Below the pieces are notes generated by a model, which was given only the letters and a program-made list of their open reading frames with translations, had not been told where the DNA came from and did not search any database. A stretch of DNA of 64,000 nucleotides from Istiophorus platypterus (lineage: Eukaryota; Chordata; Actinopteri; Istiophoriformes; Istiophoridae), in the NCBI GenBank assembly GCA_016859345.1, contig CM029122.1:9026575-9090574 (forward strand), given 5' to 3'. Shown piece by piece: positions 34,345 to 45,329 of the stretch. The translations under genes were made by a program, and so were the position numbers. Position 1 is the first letter of the stretch. Every line of letters begins with the position of its first letter.

Positions 34345-36814
34345 CTGGAAAGGCAGAGGTCAAGGCTGAAAATAGGTGATCGCAAAGAGAGGCGCAAAAG
34401 GACTCTTACAACATAAAGGCATCCCTAACAGCAGAGAAAGGATACTGTAGGATATCTCGATGCTGTAATTCCCTGCTGGAAGACCCCGAGAGAAGGGCTT
34501 CTTGGCTCCGTGTAAAACCCCATAGAGCTTTTTGAAGTTGGGGAAGGCTGCCTCCCTCATCCATATGATCAGGTCATCATTGATGAAGCCGTTGTTGCCC
34601 GGGTCTAGGGGATCAAGCTCATAGACTGGCTTCTTCCAGTACGGTGGCTTTGCCGTGCCTGAGGAGCAATTTAACAGTCAGACACGATGGACTTTATCCG
34701 AAATAACGGAGCGCAGATTAGAAAAGTGAAATACTGATTCCGTGTTTGACGGAGGTCAAATCTCTATTTACCTTCAAACACTTGAGCCAGTGTCAAGTTG
34801 TCCACATGGGGGTTGCGGAACTTGACATTTTTGTCGGTGTACCAGGCGATGCCTCTCCGCAACAGAGGAACCTTATGTGAAGCACGGCTGGATTCATGAT
34901 AGGTCAGAGTGAAGGAGTCTGGGAGAACAGATGCGAGTTAACGGTCCGGCGAGAGGAAAAGTGGAGAAGGGACGGGATGATTGATGGTGTGTGTTGGCAA
35001 CGGCATTTACCATTGAACATACTGTTGGCCACAGCACCGCAGGGGGCGATGGGAAGTCCGCCCTTGTCTCTTGCAAACGCCTCGCAGTATGAACTGGGGT
35101 TCTGGTGAGGGACCAAGGTTTAATAAGAAAGCCAGAAAAAATGATTCAACAATTTAAAATAGGAAACAAAGCAGAGGCACATACTGAGTACACACAATTA
35201 AGTAGAGATGTAGGGTACGTCACTTGAGTACTTCAGTGTTATGCTACTTTATGCTTCTTCTTCACTACATTTCAGAGGTAAATAGTTTGCTTTTTACTTT
35301 GCTACATTTTTTTCATGGCTGCAGTTACTTCTCAGATCCAGGCTTCACATATAAAACGTGGCAAAAAATATGAATTTTCATTATGGATTAAACAACGCAA
35401 CAGTATTAAAGTAGTCAAATTTAGCTTCACCTTCACCAACTACATGAAAATGCTACTTACACAGTGATCCGTAATCAATAACAATATAATTATATTACAA
35501 TATGCACTCATTTGGCAAAGATTCTGCTAAATAATGAGCATTTTTACTTTTTGATGCTTCAAGAATGTTTTTCTGTTAATATTTACGCACTTTAAATAAG
35601 ATTTTGCACGGAGAGCTTTTAGTTCTAAAGGGTATTTTTACATCGAAGCAATGCTACTTTAGCTGAAGTAAAAAATTTGAATACTTCTTCCACCACTGCA
35701 TCAAAGACAAACAAGGCAGAGTATAAACAATGTCAGTTTTAAACAGTAATTTACTCAAATGCAGTAATTTATGTCAACACTAAATCTTAGTAAGTGAAGT
35801 GTTTTAATGATCTTACTCTGATCGATCACTCTGAGGAGTGAATACACATCGCTGTGGGTGCTACCTTTAAGTTTTTGATCCTGCCAACCATCTGTCCATC
35901 ATCTCTGGAGTCCATGTATCTGCGGAGGTTCTGGTGAAAGTTTCGGAGGCCGTAATAGAAGAAGACATCCCCCTGGAACAGCAGCAGGGTACCGATCATC
36001 AGCATGGGTGTGAAAAACAGAAATGCTGGGTTGAAGTAGGTCTTTGATTCACTATGTATATTATGCTTTGACAACAAAATCTTAACTAAAGGTCCTCTTA
36101 CAAGCTTTTTCAGAGAATTCAACCATACTTCAACAGCTGAGCAAAATCCACCCACTTATGAGGACCTGAAGGTGCAGGTGAAATCTCTTTATAAAGCTTG
36201 TACGTGAACCTTGAGTGAGACTTTCTTTGTCCAACTTACTGTTTTTTGTTCTTCAAACCTTATTTACCTTAAATGGTTTCTCGAGAGAAAACGTCACTTT
36301 GCAGCTGCAAGCCTTTCCTGCGTTGCTCACATTTTTAAGGTTTTCAAAACATATTTTACACGTCTCTGCTTCGGTGTAATCAATCTGAAAAGACAGGACA
36401 GTGTTCGTTGTAAATGGTGGGCGATTTGTCCTTTTATACCTATTTCAAAACCTGACCCTAGAACTTTCCTCTTTGCCCCTTCCATTTTTATGGGCCACAA
36501 GGGCATTCGGTCTTTCCCTCTCTCTGCTTTTCTTTCACACATATATTGAGTGCACTTTAATACAGTATTTCCACACAAAATAAGCAAGTTCAATTTTCAA
36601 AAACACAAACACCCACCTTTAATTCCTGTGTGCTCTGTACCGTAAGAAGCAGCCATACTCCCAGCAGCATGCATATCAAAGACGTTAAGTAGAAGAAAGG
36701 CAGCACAGTGTTAGCTGTCAGCATTGGAGACCAGGCAGGAAGCCTCTGCTGTTTGAAAGCGGAGTTGTCTGGCCTATGAGCCAAGGGCCCAGACTTGCCC
36801 TTCACTTTGCCCAT
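34157..36814 (-). CDS. tmem30c: CDC50-family P4-ATPase accessory subunit TMEM30C (7 exons)
   Basis: CDC50/TMEM30 proteins are beta subunits of P4-ATPase lipid flippases, needed for their exit from the ER and for activity. Seven exons join in phase to 354 codons (353 residues; TMEM30A is about 361). Visible: the N-terminal family signature RPDNSAFKQQRLPAW at 14-28; TM1 about 33-59; a cysteine-rich, glycosylated ectodomain with CKIC, CSC, FYYGL, RYMDSRDDGQ, IAPCGAVANSMFN, GIAWYTDKNVKFRNP and NNGFINDDLI; the family's YFQGRK and TWFGGQNHFLPIAY motifs; TM2 about 318-343; and a short cytosolic tail ending NMEE. Sequons NVS (84), NLT and NYS occur. The paralogue is assigned by synteny next to cmss1 and filip1l; tmem30a or tmem30b is less likely. 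Converges with dcbld2 and lies downstream of cmss1 on the same strand. Confidence 0.92.
34446..34658 (-). CDS. tmem30c: tmem30c exon 6: ectodomain
   Basis: Encodes TAKPPYWKKPVYELD, NNGFINDDLIIWMREAAFP, NFKKLYGVL and LPAGNYSIEISY. Phase 1 to phase 1, donor CTACA/GTATCC on the minus strand. The donor is weak-looking but joins the next exon at the conserved ISYN-FPVQYF position. Confidence 0.92.
34772..34918 (-). CDS. tmem30c: tmem30c exon 5: ectodomain
   Basis: Encodes DSFTLTYHESS, LLRRGIAWYTDKNVKFRNP and VDNLTLAQVFE. The IAW-TDKNVKFRNP block is invariant in CDC50 proteins. Phase 1 to phase 1. Confidence 0.94.
35011..35101 (-). CDS. tmem30c: tmem30c exon 4: ectodomain
   Basis: NPSSYCEAFARDKGGLPIAP and CGAVANSMFN. 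The IAPCGA-ANSMFN block is a hallmark of the family. Phase 0 to phase 1. Confidence 0.94.
35200..35700 (+). repeat. Dispersed repeat (CCACCACTGCA-ending family), copy in tmem30c intron 3
   Basis: Contains ACTACATTTCAGAGG, a central AATGCTACTTACA segment, and the end ATACTTCTTCCACCACTGCA. The same order of blocks occurs at 9,225-10,020. From memory of fish sequence this is a very common percomorph repeat; I do not know its family name. Confidence 0.65.
35865..35972 (-). CDS. tmem30c: tmem30c exon 3: ectodomain
   Basis: 36 codons, GDVFFYYGLRNFHQNLRRYM and DSRDDGQMVGRIKNLK, closely matching the CDC50 motif YYGL-NF-QN-RRY-SRDD. Phase 0 to phase 0. The open frame extends upstream of the acceptor by chance. 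Confidence 0.94.
36268..36384 (-). CDS. tmem30c: tmem30c exon 2: start of ectodomain
   Basis: 39 codons, phase 0 to phase 0, beginning IDYTEAETCKICFENL and ending VTFSLEKPFK. It carries the paired cysteines and an NVS sequon. Acceptor CTTTTCAG, donor TTTAAG/GTAAAT. Confidence 0.93.
36617..36814 (-). CDS. tmem30c: tmem30c exon 1: N terminus and TM1
   Basis: MGKVKGKSGPLAHRPDNSAF, then KQQRLPAWSP and a hydrophobic span LPFFYLTSLICMLLGVWLLL. Exactly 66 codons, phase 0, donor TTAAAG/GTGGGT on the minus strand. Confidence 0.93.
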
Positions 36815-37391
36815 AACAGGGACCTTCGGTTGGGGGCCGGAGAGGGACTTGCTGCGCTAGAGGAGAAAAAACTGCGTACGAAAAAGTGCTACTATCTTCT
36901 CTTCCTGCTCTTTATTTCAGCGATATCTCCCTCGGACGCGCACACAGACACACATACAACTCTGCCTGCCAAGAGATTTTCCCAGCAGGCCTTGCAAGGC
37001 GGGGGAGACCGTTGTGACCTGTTACTTATTAACCACAATCCTTTACCAACTACCTCTTTCGGTTCTTTTTTACTTCCACATTTTTTTGTGATTGTGTTTT
37101 ATTCGTCTTTACTTCCTCTTACAAGTCAGACACACAGGTGGCTGTTTATTTACATCAAAACGACACAGGAAAATATTTTATATCTTTATTCTAATTTGCT
37201 ACGGGAGAAAAATCCATTGGTTCTGGGCCCTTGTTGTTCTGCTTTAAAATGCTAATGCTTTATCAAAGGATGTTATGATATATGGGGCTTCCTGATGGGC
37301 AAGTAAACTAATGACCTCAGACTGTCAGTAGGAGGGACTTCCCAAGGTCAGAGTAAACAAACAAAGGGATGTTGGTTTCATTCTGAGTTTG
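36815..37391 (-). promoter_or_regulatory. tmem30c upstream region (inferred promoter)
   Basis: About 0.58 kb between the tmem30c start codon and the likely 3' end of cmss1. No clear TATA box or other motif was identified. The tmem30c promoter is placed here only because both genes run on the minus strand. Confidence 0.35.
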
Positions 37392-37397
37392 TTTATT
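37392..37397 (-). terminator. cmss1: Candidate cmss1 poly(A) signal
   Basis: AATAAA on the minus strand, about 225 nt past the stop codon, giving a short 3'UTR. Confidence 0.5.
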
Positions 37398-37622
37398 TAA
37401 TCCATCACACTGGGACATTGTGTTGGACTACAAGAGTGAACAAACAGCACCACACATATGACACCGCCTCTGAAAATAGTAAAAAGCACAGCACAGTTTT
37501 CACACCGACACAAAGGGAAAACAAACAGGATGAGGCCCCTCAGTGTGTTGTCAGGACCGGCAGTACGCGACTTTAAAAATTAAGTCGTCAGTGTGGCTTA
37601 TCAGCAAGTTTACAACATTTAG

Positions 37623-37706
37623 TTAGAAAAGTCCGATTTTGACTTTGTCTTCTTTGCAGCCATTCAGGACACCACTCTCCAGCAACTTCATAAAGTCCAG
37701 TTTGAT
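37623..37706 (-). CDS. cmss1: cmss1 last exon
   Basis: IKLDFMKLLESGVLNGCKED and KVKIGLF, stop TAA at 37,625-37,623 on the minus strand. The C-terminal GLF is shared with human. Confidence 0.93.
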   Translation of the reverse strand: MKLDFMKLLESGVLNGCKEDKVKIGLF

Positions 37707-40307
37707 CTGAAAGAGACAGGCATATATTCTGTGTAACACTCTGCTTTGAATAATGATTTTGGTCTGATATGTTCTTCCCACATTTTAAGTTCAATTACCT
37801 TGATAAATGACACACACTGCTCTTCCCTAATTGAAATATCAACAATCTCTGAATATGTAAATATTCTTAATCCAAAAGTCAACTGCTGGACACAAACATC
37901 TCTGTCTTTACTTAACCAAATAAATAAACAGAAAAAAACAACAATAACAAAAAAAACAAAACATCGTTGGTGTATGTGCAACGGAGGGTTCAAGTTCCAC
38001 ATGGCACATGACATAATGGGCTTCCAAACTAGTCACAATGTCACAAAATCATGCCTTTATGCAGGGCTGCAACAATTGTTTGCATTGTTAATCAATCATT
38101 AAATCAATAATCAAACAAGCTCTGCACTTATTCCGCACAGTAAAAATCAAACATAAAGTTTTAGTAATATTAATAAGAAACACATTTTTTAACAGTAGGA
38201 AGACTTTAAGTATCTTCAGATACTATCAAATACTTAGTAAAATTATGGGATGTGTGTAATCAAAACAATCTAATCATCTTTTCAGTCCAGCAGGGGGCAG
38301 TAGCTCACCTCGGGAATGTCTACCATCCTTCTCAGCTTCTGGTCCCTCCAGTTCCAGTCCAGAACCAGGTATCTCAGTGCCTGCAATTTCAAACCCTCTG
38401 GGGAAAAATACACAGAGTTTCCATTGATTAGAGAAGGCTTTAAAAGCTCTGTGGTTAAACAGGGAGACTATCGTGTCCACACCTACCTTTCTCGATAAGA
38501 GCATTGATCCTTCCGGGTGTCCCCACTCCAATGTGGGTGACGCCTTTCTGCAGCAGCTTCACCTGCTCCTCTATCTGCACAATGGAAAGACACACGCACA
38601 AAGAAGTGCTCTGGTAAAACTACCCCTTGCGCACAATCCAAAAACATTTTAATGACTAACTGACATCTGTTATACCTTGATATGTTTTGCAAAAAGCTTT
38701 ACTGCTCTGGCTTCACCTTTGAAAGTGGTCAGCTGCCTGGGAATAAGGAAAACAAATGGCACTCATGTCAGTTTATAATTATTATTTGCAATTGACAGAA
38801 TTTAACAAAAACCAGTGGTGTATAACATACTTGATTAGCTCAATGGTTCGGAGAGCAGAGCTACAGACGATGAGCAAAACCACTGAGCTCTTTTCCGCGT
38901 GCTGCTTTTGAACCTTCGCCCACTTGGGAAAGACTAAGTGTAGTGAGAAAAATAAGAGACAAAATTGCATTTAGAACTAATGGATGATTGAAGATTCCTC
39001 CAAACCAACTTTAGAAACATCACTAACCCTGTTTCAGATAAGAGGAGAGGCTGTGCGTCAAGTCATTACTGGACAGGAAGCAGGAGTCTGGAAGACGCCG
39101 GAGAACAGAAGGTGACCTTGATGAATCAACTGATCAGAAGATATTGACTGAGCTTCCAAGTCAAAGGGGACTTGCCCTGACTCACCTTGCACTTTGAGCT
39201 CCTCCTGCTCAATCACAGAGCGCTTGTCTGAGAAGTACTGTGTGATCAGGTTCTGGAGGTCAGCCGGGCAGCCTGGTTTTGGCTCAGAGGTGGCCAACAC
39301 ATCAGTAATTGTCTTTTTCTTATGCAAAAAAACAAACAAAAAGAAAATGAAATATATAGATATTAATGTTATATTCACAGACAAAGTGCAGTGACTGCCG
39401 CTGCATTGAACAGTCTATGCAACAACTGATGTTTCTCTCTGCAACAGCAGGTGTTACCAAACTCACCTTCCTCCTTTTTTTGGGTTTACTTGACTCTTGG
39501 CCCTCAGTCTCTTTTTTTTGAGGAATTATACATTTGGTCTGTGAAAAGAGTAGATGCGAAACACACAATTCAGGCAAACTTCTCACATATAGAAATCAGT
39601 CTTTTGAATGCATTTTAATTCTCAAAAAAGTTATAGTAGAATTATGATAAAATGGATAAGTATAAGTGTAGTAAGAAAAATATAGCTCCATATCACAAAT
39701 TAGAAACATTTCAAATCTCTTATGTAAATCTACCACAAATTGAATAATAAAGGTAAAAAAAATCCATCTTGATGCCAGAGCAAAATGTTCATGTTGCACA
39801 GCATTATAGGTAGTTTATCAGCACTCTTAATTTGAAACATTTTCTGAAATCTATGCAATTTAACAATATACACCTGAATAAGTTTCCTGAATCAATGTAC
39901 TGTTTAAACACCAAAGAACCTTTTAGAAACTTATACAAATGCATTAAAAAATCAGTCTCTGAGCCTGTTGTTCATGTATTTATGGTTTGTATAACAGTCC
40001 AGTCTTATAATTCTTATTTTTTCCCTGTTTTTTGTAAACTGTTAATGTCTACATTTTGTCTCATACAACTGCAGCAGTTTCAACCACTGCAGCTATTGTT
40101 GAGATCACATAAATAAACCATGAAAACCTACTGGACAGGCAGGTATAACATAAACGGCCAAACAGAATACCTGTTCGCTTTTCTTCTTCTTCTTGGCTTT
40201 AACTGTTTTCTCTGTTATCCTTTTCCTCTTCTCTGCGCTTGTCTGTATGTTTGTTTTCTCTGTTGGCTGTTTCTCTTGTTCGGTCTCCTCTTCTGCCTCA
40301 GATGCAT
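37623..40307 (-). CDS. cmss1: CMSS1, Cms1 ribosomal small-subunit homolog (nine exons; start codon not in view)
   Basis: CMSS1 belongs to the Cms1 family, associated with the small-subunit processome and found in nuclei/nucleoli. Nine exons in phase encode 274 residues plus a partial first codon; the human protein is 279, so only a short N-terminal piece (roughly 15-20 residues) is missing. Visible: an acidic then Lys-rich N-terminal part (SEAEEE, KAKKKKK, KPKKRRK), ITDVLATSEPKPGCPADLQ, DSCFLSSNDLTHSLSSYLK, VVLLIVCSSALRTIELI, KLFAKHIK, HIGVGTPGRINALIEK, LRYLVLDWNWRDQKLRRMVD, and the C terminus KVKIGLF. The first visible exon starts in phase 1, and no exon encoding the usual Met-Ala-Asp-Asp-type N terminus was found in the window. 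By analogy with mammals it probably lies beyond filip1l, past the right edge. Confidence 0.9.
38060..38115 (+). repeat. Fragment of the 1,880-2,090 repeat family
   Basis: CAGGGCTGCAACAATTGTTT and TTAATCAATCATTAAATCAA, in the intron before the last cmss1 exon. Confidence 0.4.
38309..38397 (-). CDS. cmss1: cmss1 exon: LVLDWNWRDQKLRRM block
   Basis: GLKLQALRYLVLDWNWRDQK and LRRMVDIPE, phase 1 to phase 0. The strand LVLDWNW sits where DEAD proteins carry motif II. Confidence 0.93.
38487..38574 (-). CDS. cmss1: cmss1 exon: VGTPGRI block
   Basis: IEEQVKLLQKGVTHIGVGTP followed by GRINALIEK. The GTPGRI segment resembles the helicase motif Ib-like GTPGR of DEAD-box folds, a known feature of Cms1 proteins. 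Phase 0 to phase 1. Confidence 0.93.
38676..38736 (-). CDS. cmss1: cmss1 exon: KLFAKHIK block
   Basis: QLTTFKGEARAVKLFAKHIK, 61 nt, phase 2 to phase 0. Confidence 0.92.
38831..38933 (-). CDS. cmss1: cmss1 exon: VVLLIVCSSALR block
   Basis: FPKWAKVQKQHAEKSS, then VVLLIVCSSALRTIELI, a buried beta-strand and helix of the Cms1 fold. Phase 1 to phase 2. Confidence 0.93.
39028..39087 (-). CDS. cmss1: cmss1 exon: DSCFL-NDLTHSLSSYLK block
   Basis: 60-nt exon, SCFLSSNDLTHSLSSYLKQ, phase 1 to phase 1, with donor ACAGG/GTTAGT. Almost identical to the human motif. Confidence 0.93.
39186..39318 (-). CDS. cmss1: cmss1 exon: ITDVLA-EPKPG block
   Basis: KKTITDVLATSEPKPGCPAD, LQNLITQYFSDKRSVIEQEE, LKVQ. Strong match to the CMSS1 core. 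Phase 0 to phase 1. Confidence 0.93.
39467..39538 (-). CDS. cmss1: cmss1 exon: basic linker
   Basis: 24 codons, TKCIIPQKKETEGQESSKP and KKRRK, phase 0 to phase 0. The basic end continues into KK of the next exon, as in the human protein. Confidence 0.88.
40171..40307 (-). CDS. cmss1: cmss1 first visible exon: acidic and Lys-rich region
   Basis: Reads (D)ASEAEEETEQEKQPTEK, then KRKRITEKTVKAKKKKKSEQ, a probable nuclear/nucleolar localisation sequence. Acceptor TTATTTTCAG and donor CAG/GTATTC on the minus strand. Phase 1 in shows that at least one upstream coding exon exists. Confidence 0.85.
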
Positions 40308-41274
40308 CTGAAAATAAGCATGTATGGGGTTAACTTTCAACTGGTAGTAATGCAAGAAACTGTTAAGATGAGGCAACTCAGTGCAAATAACATATTTAAG
40401 ATCAGCCAATATCAGGTTTTGCTATTAACAGATATGCTTAACTAGCATGCCATCTTGGAAACAGCCAAACTGCCCATGAAATACAAGTTTAAGGAGGTAG
40501 AATCCATGTGCATGGTTTGGCCCCTGAACCAGAGATTTGGTATTTGTACATTATGTCTCAGACTGCTTCTCCAGTACACATCTTGCTCACTACAGAAAAG
40601 CATAAATACACAAATGTAACATGAGATAACAACAATGCAGCAGACCTCAAACAAAGCATCTGCTTATATTTAGCCTCCCGGTTGCTACCACTTCTCAGTG
40701 CATACCACCTATCTGATGCTATGATGTCATGCTCAGACCCTTTGGTAAACACACTGCTTGTTCAAAATGCTTCAGCTTTAAGAACAGATGCCAGAATGAA
40801 ATCTGCAATAAATCTGCTGGCTTTACTGCAGTGTCCTAAGAAAAGACAGGCCGATGTTGCCCTTTTCTTTTCCAGTGGTCAAAGGCTAAGATTCATTTGT
40901 AAAAGCCCAAGTTTGAGCCTGGTGATGTCTATCAGACTAACGAGAAAAAAGCCTATGTGTCGCTTTCTGGTTTTGAAATTTCAAGTGTGTTGCAGTTATT
41001 TCCAAATCCCAATCGGGAGCATCACATCGGGATAATATGATTAAACCACTAACGGAACACAACTGCATCATTTTCGTAAATCATGGAAAAACAGTGCAGA
41101 TTTAGAGTAAAACTGTCCTTTCCAGCCCAGATGAAACTGCATAAAGCTGCATTTGGCTGACGCCACTTTTACATCATATTTTTTAGACTGTAATTATGAG
41201 CTGCCGAATTGGAAAAACTGTTGTCAGCCTCACATCTGTAATTCTGAGTTGGAGACACTGGAAATTTAGATTAG

Positions 41275-41500
41275 AACTGCAAGGATTTGTTGATTAGTCA
41301 GTTGTTACAAAATGTATCAACAATTATTGATTGCTGCTTTTTCAGTATTTTTTTAAGCAAAAATGCCAAAATCTTCTGGTTGGACCTTCTCCAATTTAAG
41401 AATTCCAGCTTCCCTCTGTTTTTAATTATTGTAATTTGAATGCCTAAGGATTTTGTTTTGTTAGTTGGACAAAACAGACATTTAGATACATCACCTTAGA
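41275..41500 (+). repeat. Copy of the 1,880-2,090 repeat family
   Basis: CAACAATTATTGATTGCTGC, TTTTTTAAGCAAAAATGCCA and CCAGCTTCCCTCTGTTTTTA follow the family order. Confidence 0.55.
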
Positions 41501-41962
41501 CTCTGGGGCACTGGGAAGGACGTTTTATACAAATTTCCGATGTTGTGTATTCAATATTCAAATTAATTAAGAAAATATCCCAGAGATCAATCAGTAATGA
41601 AACTAATAATTAAAGAGATGTCAACAAACTGTTGGCAAAATGGATGCAAGCATCATCACTGGCAGTTACATCTAAATAAAATCCAATATTAACTGTCATC
41701 GAATCACAGTTTTTTTGCATCTTGTTTTATTTGTTAACAAGAACTGCTTCAAAAGTAGCTTTTAGGCTATTTAAATGATGTGAACACAAGGCCAACAGTG
41801 GGGGGTAACCAGAGTCCGGAATTAACACCCGGGAACCGACAATGGTGGAATTTCTGTTTGGCGAGTGAATTTTGTACTAAAATAGTCCGAAGAGACTGTC
41901 CTGAGAGTCTCTACCACATTTTGTTTTACTCTGCCTCTGTCTTCTGTCTGTGTCTGAGTTTT

Positions 41963-42039
<77 letters not shown>

Positions 42040-42047
42040 TACACACT
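41963..42047. repeat. (AC)n microsatellite
   Basis: Almost pure AC run of about 40 units, the first of five tracts within 740 bp. Confidence 0.97.
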
Positions 42048-42156
42048 CTCATGTATTCTGTGAAGACCTGCCTCTACTTTTCCATTTCTGGGATGCAAGT
42101 AACCAAGGTAACGTTTCTGAGGTCACTCACCTGCTTCCGGTTTATTCATAGCCAAT

Positions 42157-42158
<2 letters not shown>

Positions 42159-42207
<49 letters not shown>

Positions 42208-42238
42208 GGAGAGAGAGAGAGAAAGAGGGAGAGATAGA
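42159..42238. repeat. (GA)n microsatellite
   Basis: Imperfect purine-only GA run of about 80 bp. Confidence 0.96.
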
Positions 42239-42410
42239 GTCTGAGTGATGAGCACATATAATAATAGTATATTGTTGTAGTCCATAATATTGACAAATGT
42301 CACAAGAAAGGTTTATGAATAATCTGCCAAACACTGCTGCTGATTCAGACATATGAGGAGAGAAATTAGGTAAACAGACAGATAACATAACTAGGTAGCT
42401 AGCTATATAT

Positions 42411-42557
<147 letters not shown>

Positions 42558-42652
42558 AAAGAATTAAATCAATGTAGTGATATTTAGAAAATAAAAAAAA
42601 ACATTGAAATTTTAATTTAATGGACTTATTAAAAAATGTATTTACCACTGAT

Positions 42653-42653
<1 letters not shown>

Positions 42654-42698
<45 letters not shown>
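42654..42698. repeat. (AT)n microsatellite
   Basis: About 22 AT units, 100 bp after the previous AT tract. Confidence 0.97.
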
Positions 42699-42701
<3 letters not shown>

Positions 42702-43431
42702 AATTGCAAATTTTGCACTGGCCTCTGTAAGTTTGTGTTCAACGTAATACCTTATTATCACAATGAAATACTGACACACATGTATATGTAGCACAGAAAT
42801 GCAATTTATTAAAAAATATGCTTGGATGGTGGATTGTTTCATCTACCAGACACCTTGGCTAATGAGTCAAAAAGTCAATTTCAGACCCTGGGGGTAACCA
42901 GGTTGCAGCATACTTTCGTAGTGTTTATTATACTGAAGCAATACTTCAAACCAAAAAGAAGCTATTTATGTCTGAGAGAGCTGTGTATGACGAACATAAC
43001 ACTTGAATACTGCTGCTCCGGGTCAAGTACACTCCCAAATGGCGCACCACACACCGACTATGTAAAACCTGACCTCAGATTTTCTGCCTCAGCCTCTGAT
43101 TTCCCATCACACAATCAATTCATTCAATCTTTATTATCAAACCCTTCTACTGTTGTCTTTTCTGCCTTGGGCCGCTATTGCCAACGATATAAACGACGGG
43201 CTGAAAGATCGATGGGGGATTGCCATCCAGATACGGCTCTCTAATTCTCCCTCACAAGTCTTTTTCATTCCATAACCACTCCCCTTCCCCCCTAAAACAA
43301 GACCTTCATCCTTATTTGTTACAGTCATCTGTCCAAGCATACACCCCTTCTACCGAGAGACCACCCCTAATATTGATGAGCCAAGCCAACCATTCACCAC
43401 CCACTCACTCTCTCTTTCCTCTTCTCCTCAG

Positions 43432-43618
43432 TCCTTTCTGTTTTTTTTTTTTTTCTATTCTGGACGATTAGAAGGAAAGTGAGGATAAACAGGTGCCAGC
43501 GTCCAAGCAAGAGAGGACAAAAGGAAGACTAATTACTGAAGTGAGGAGGACGGACCATAATAGAAGAACAATTCAGGCCTATATATGACCAGTGAGCTGT
43601 ATACCTGTCCTGCACCAG
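43432..43618 (+). CDS. filip1l: Candidate first coding exon of filip1l (11 codons from ATG 43,585)
   Basis: A strong donor CACCAG/GTAAGTG at 43,619 follows an ATG at 43,585 reading MTSELYTCPAP and ending in phase 1, exactly the phase needed by the first sure filip1l exon at 52,331. An in-frame TAG lies at 43,561. A pyrimidine-rich tract and CTCCTCAG precede 43,432, so this could be an internal exon with 5'UTR, or a first exon starting elsewhere. The encoded peptide is too short for homology to decide. The human long isoform has a longer N terminus, so another first exon may exist. Confidence 0.4.
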
Positions 43619-45329
43619 GTAAGTGTGTTTTTCCTCTTATTGTTACTGGTACTGGCAATCAGGATCTGGCTTTGGTTTAGCAGCGTTCACTTATTAATGG
43701 GGACGCTTTAGAACGGCGTTGAACTGATCTTTAAATATTTAAGAATGAAGGGGATGCAGGAGGTAACCAGTTAGCCAACATTTTACATTAAGTGTCCCTT
43801 AGTATTACAGGATAACTTCATTTAGTTATGATAAGCAAGGAAAAATGTTTAGCTTGTGAGAACAAATTATTACAATTAATTCACCATTCTAATGTGATTT
43901 GCATTGTCTACATAAACAGTTTTAGTTGCTTGGATTGGCAACACAAAATACAATCAGCTGCCATCGCTATTCTGTGTTCAGTGAGCTGTGAAATACTAAT
44001 TTAACCAAACTGCCAGTCGACTAGAAGGTGCTGACAGGGCAGCCAGACTGACGTTACGCTTAAAACACATTTCTAATCTCACCCACGGCATGAAGAAAAC
44101 CCTAACACACTGATTGAGGAACCAATCAGCAACACACTGAGGGTGACAAGTTGCTGATTCAGCACTTATTTGGTTTGGTTTCATGTAGGGATTGGGCTTG
44201 CTGGAGGATTTACCAATGTTTTGCAGGGATATGTTTGCTAACAATCTAGAATCACAAGGGCTGTAGGGCATCGGAGGTGGGGTCCCCTATGGCGGACTAC
44301 AGCTTTAACATTTTTAAAAAAATTAAGAAAATTAAGACTGATCAAAACCTGAGAAAATTAAACCAAAACAATACACCCGGCCAGATAACTCAGATTACCA
44401 AGAAGTAGGGTGAAACAGTAATTTAAAACAGAGAGATAATATAGCCTAGGTAACATCACTATGTGCAGAGAGGTCGACAGTAGCACAAAGGTTGGTGGTG
44501 CAGAATTTAAGATTGCTTGTTGACAGCTTTTTCAGTAAAAGCAAATGGTCCCATCATGCACATGTAAAAATGCTTGAGACTTTGCTGATCACTTCTATAC
44601 CGGTCACTAAAAATGAAACCAACAATCCAAGTATGGTGTATCTGACTGTAGATTTCTGCTTGACCAATAGTGGATTCTAAATAGTTCGGTTATTTGTTTA
44701 AGGACAGTGAACTTTACTAAAAGTAGGATAAAAAAACACCACAGCTACAATGAGGTCATTCAGAGATTAGGAGTAATAGATAATAATTAGCTGCAATTTC
44801 CTTCAACTCTGCAAATGCTTTCAAAACACAACATTTATTAAGGGGGCTCTAAATTTACAGAGGCCTGAAGGCCTGATTTATGTAGTCATCCAATCTGCCT
44901 GTGCAATCTGTCTGCAATTAGCAAATGACTTATTGAAGCCTCAAAAAAATACATGGCGAGAGGCATTTATCACGAACATCTAATGACTGAGAATGATGTG
45001 CCTGTCCGACCAACAATAAGTGTTAAAGGGCTTGTGGCTGGGATTATCTGCACATCACTGATGCAGTGAAACTGCCCCGACATACCTGGCATAGGATGTT
45101 TGACAAATGAAAAGGAAAAACAAAAGGAAATGTAAGTATGTATATACGTATGTATGTATATATGTATGCAAATATTGGGCCACTAGAACATCTTTAGTGC
45201 TCCTCAGTATACACTTGATTAGTGTCTGGAAATCCACTGGGCGGGGGGGTACTCCCGATTTCCAAAATGCATTTCTTTCATTTAATGTGTTAATGACGGT
45301 AGTGCTGTCTCTTATGTCAGTCCAAACCT

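Noticed and set aside
40211..40409. Minus-strand ATG frame beginning MADLKYVICTE as a possible cmss1 start
   Set aside because: In the cmss1 exon it reads a different frame from the ASEAEEE / KAKKKKK sequence that joins the later exons, so it cannot start CMSS1.
40682..41035. 117-codon plus-strand frame with LLVQNASA, reminiscent of LINE reverse-transcriptase C termini
   Set aside because: Only a few residues resemble the LQLVQNAAA motif and the flanking expected blocks are absent, so the similarity is too weak to call a LINE remnant.
41780..42151. Open frame through the (AC)n tract
   Set aside because: Thr-His dipeptide repeats from a microsatellite.
42822..43244. 140-codon plus-strand frame next to the AT microsatellite
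   Set aside because: No recognisable domain, no splice signals in phase with a neighbour, and composition like surrounding intron.
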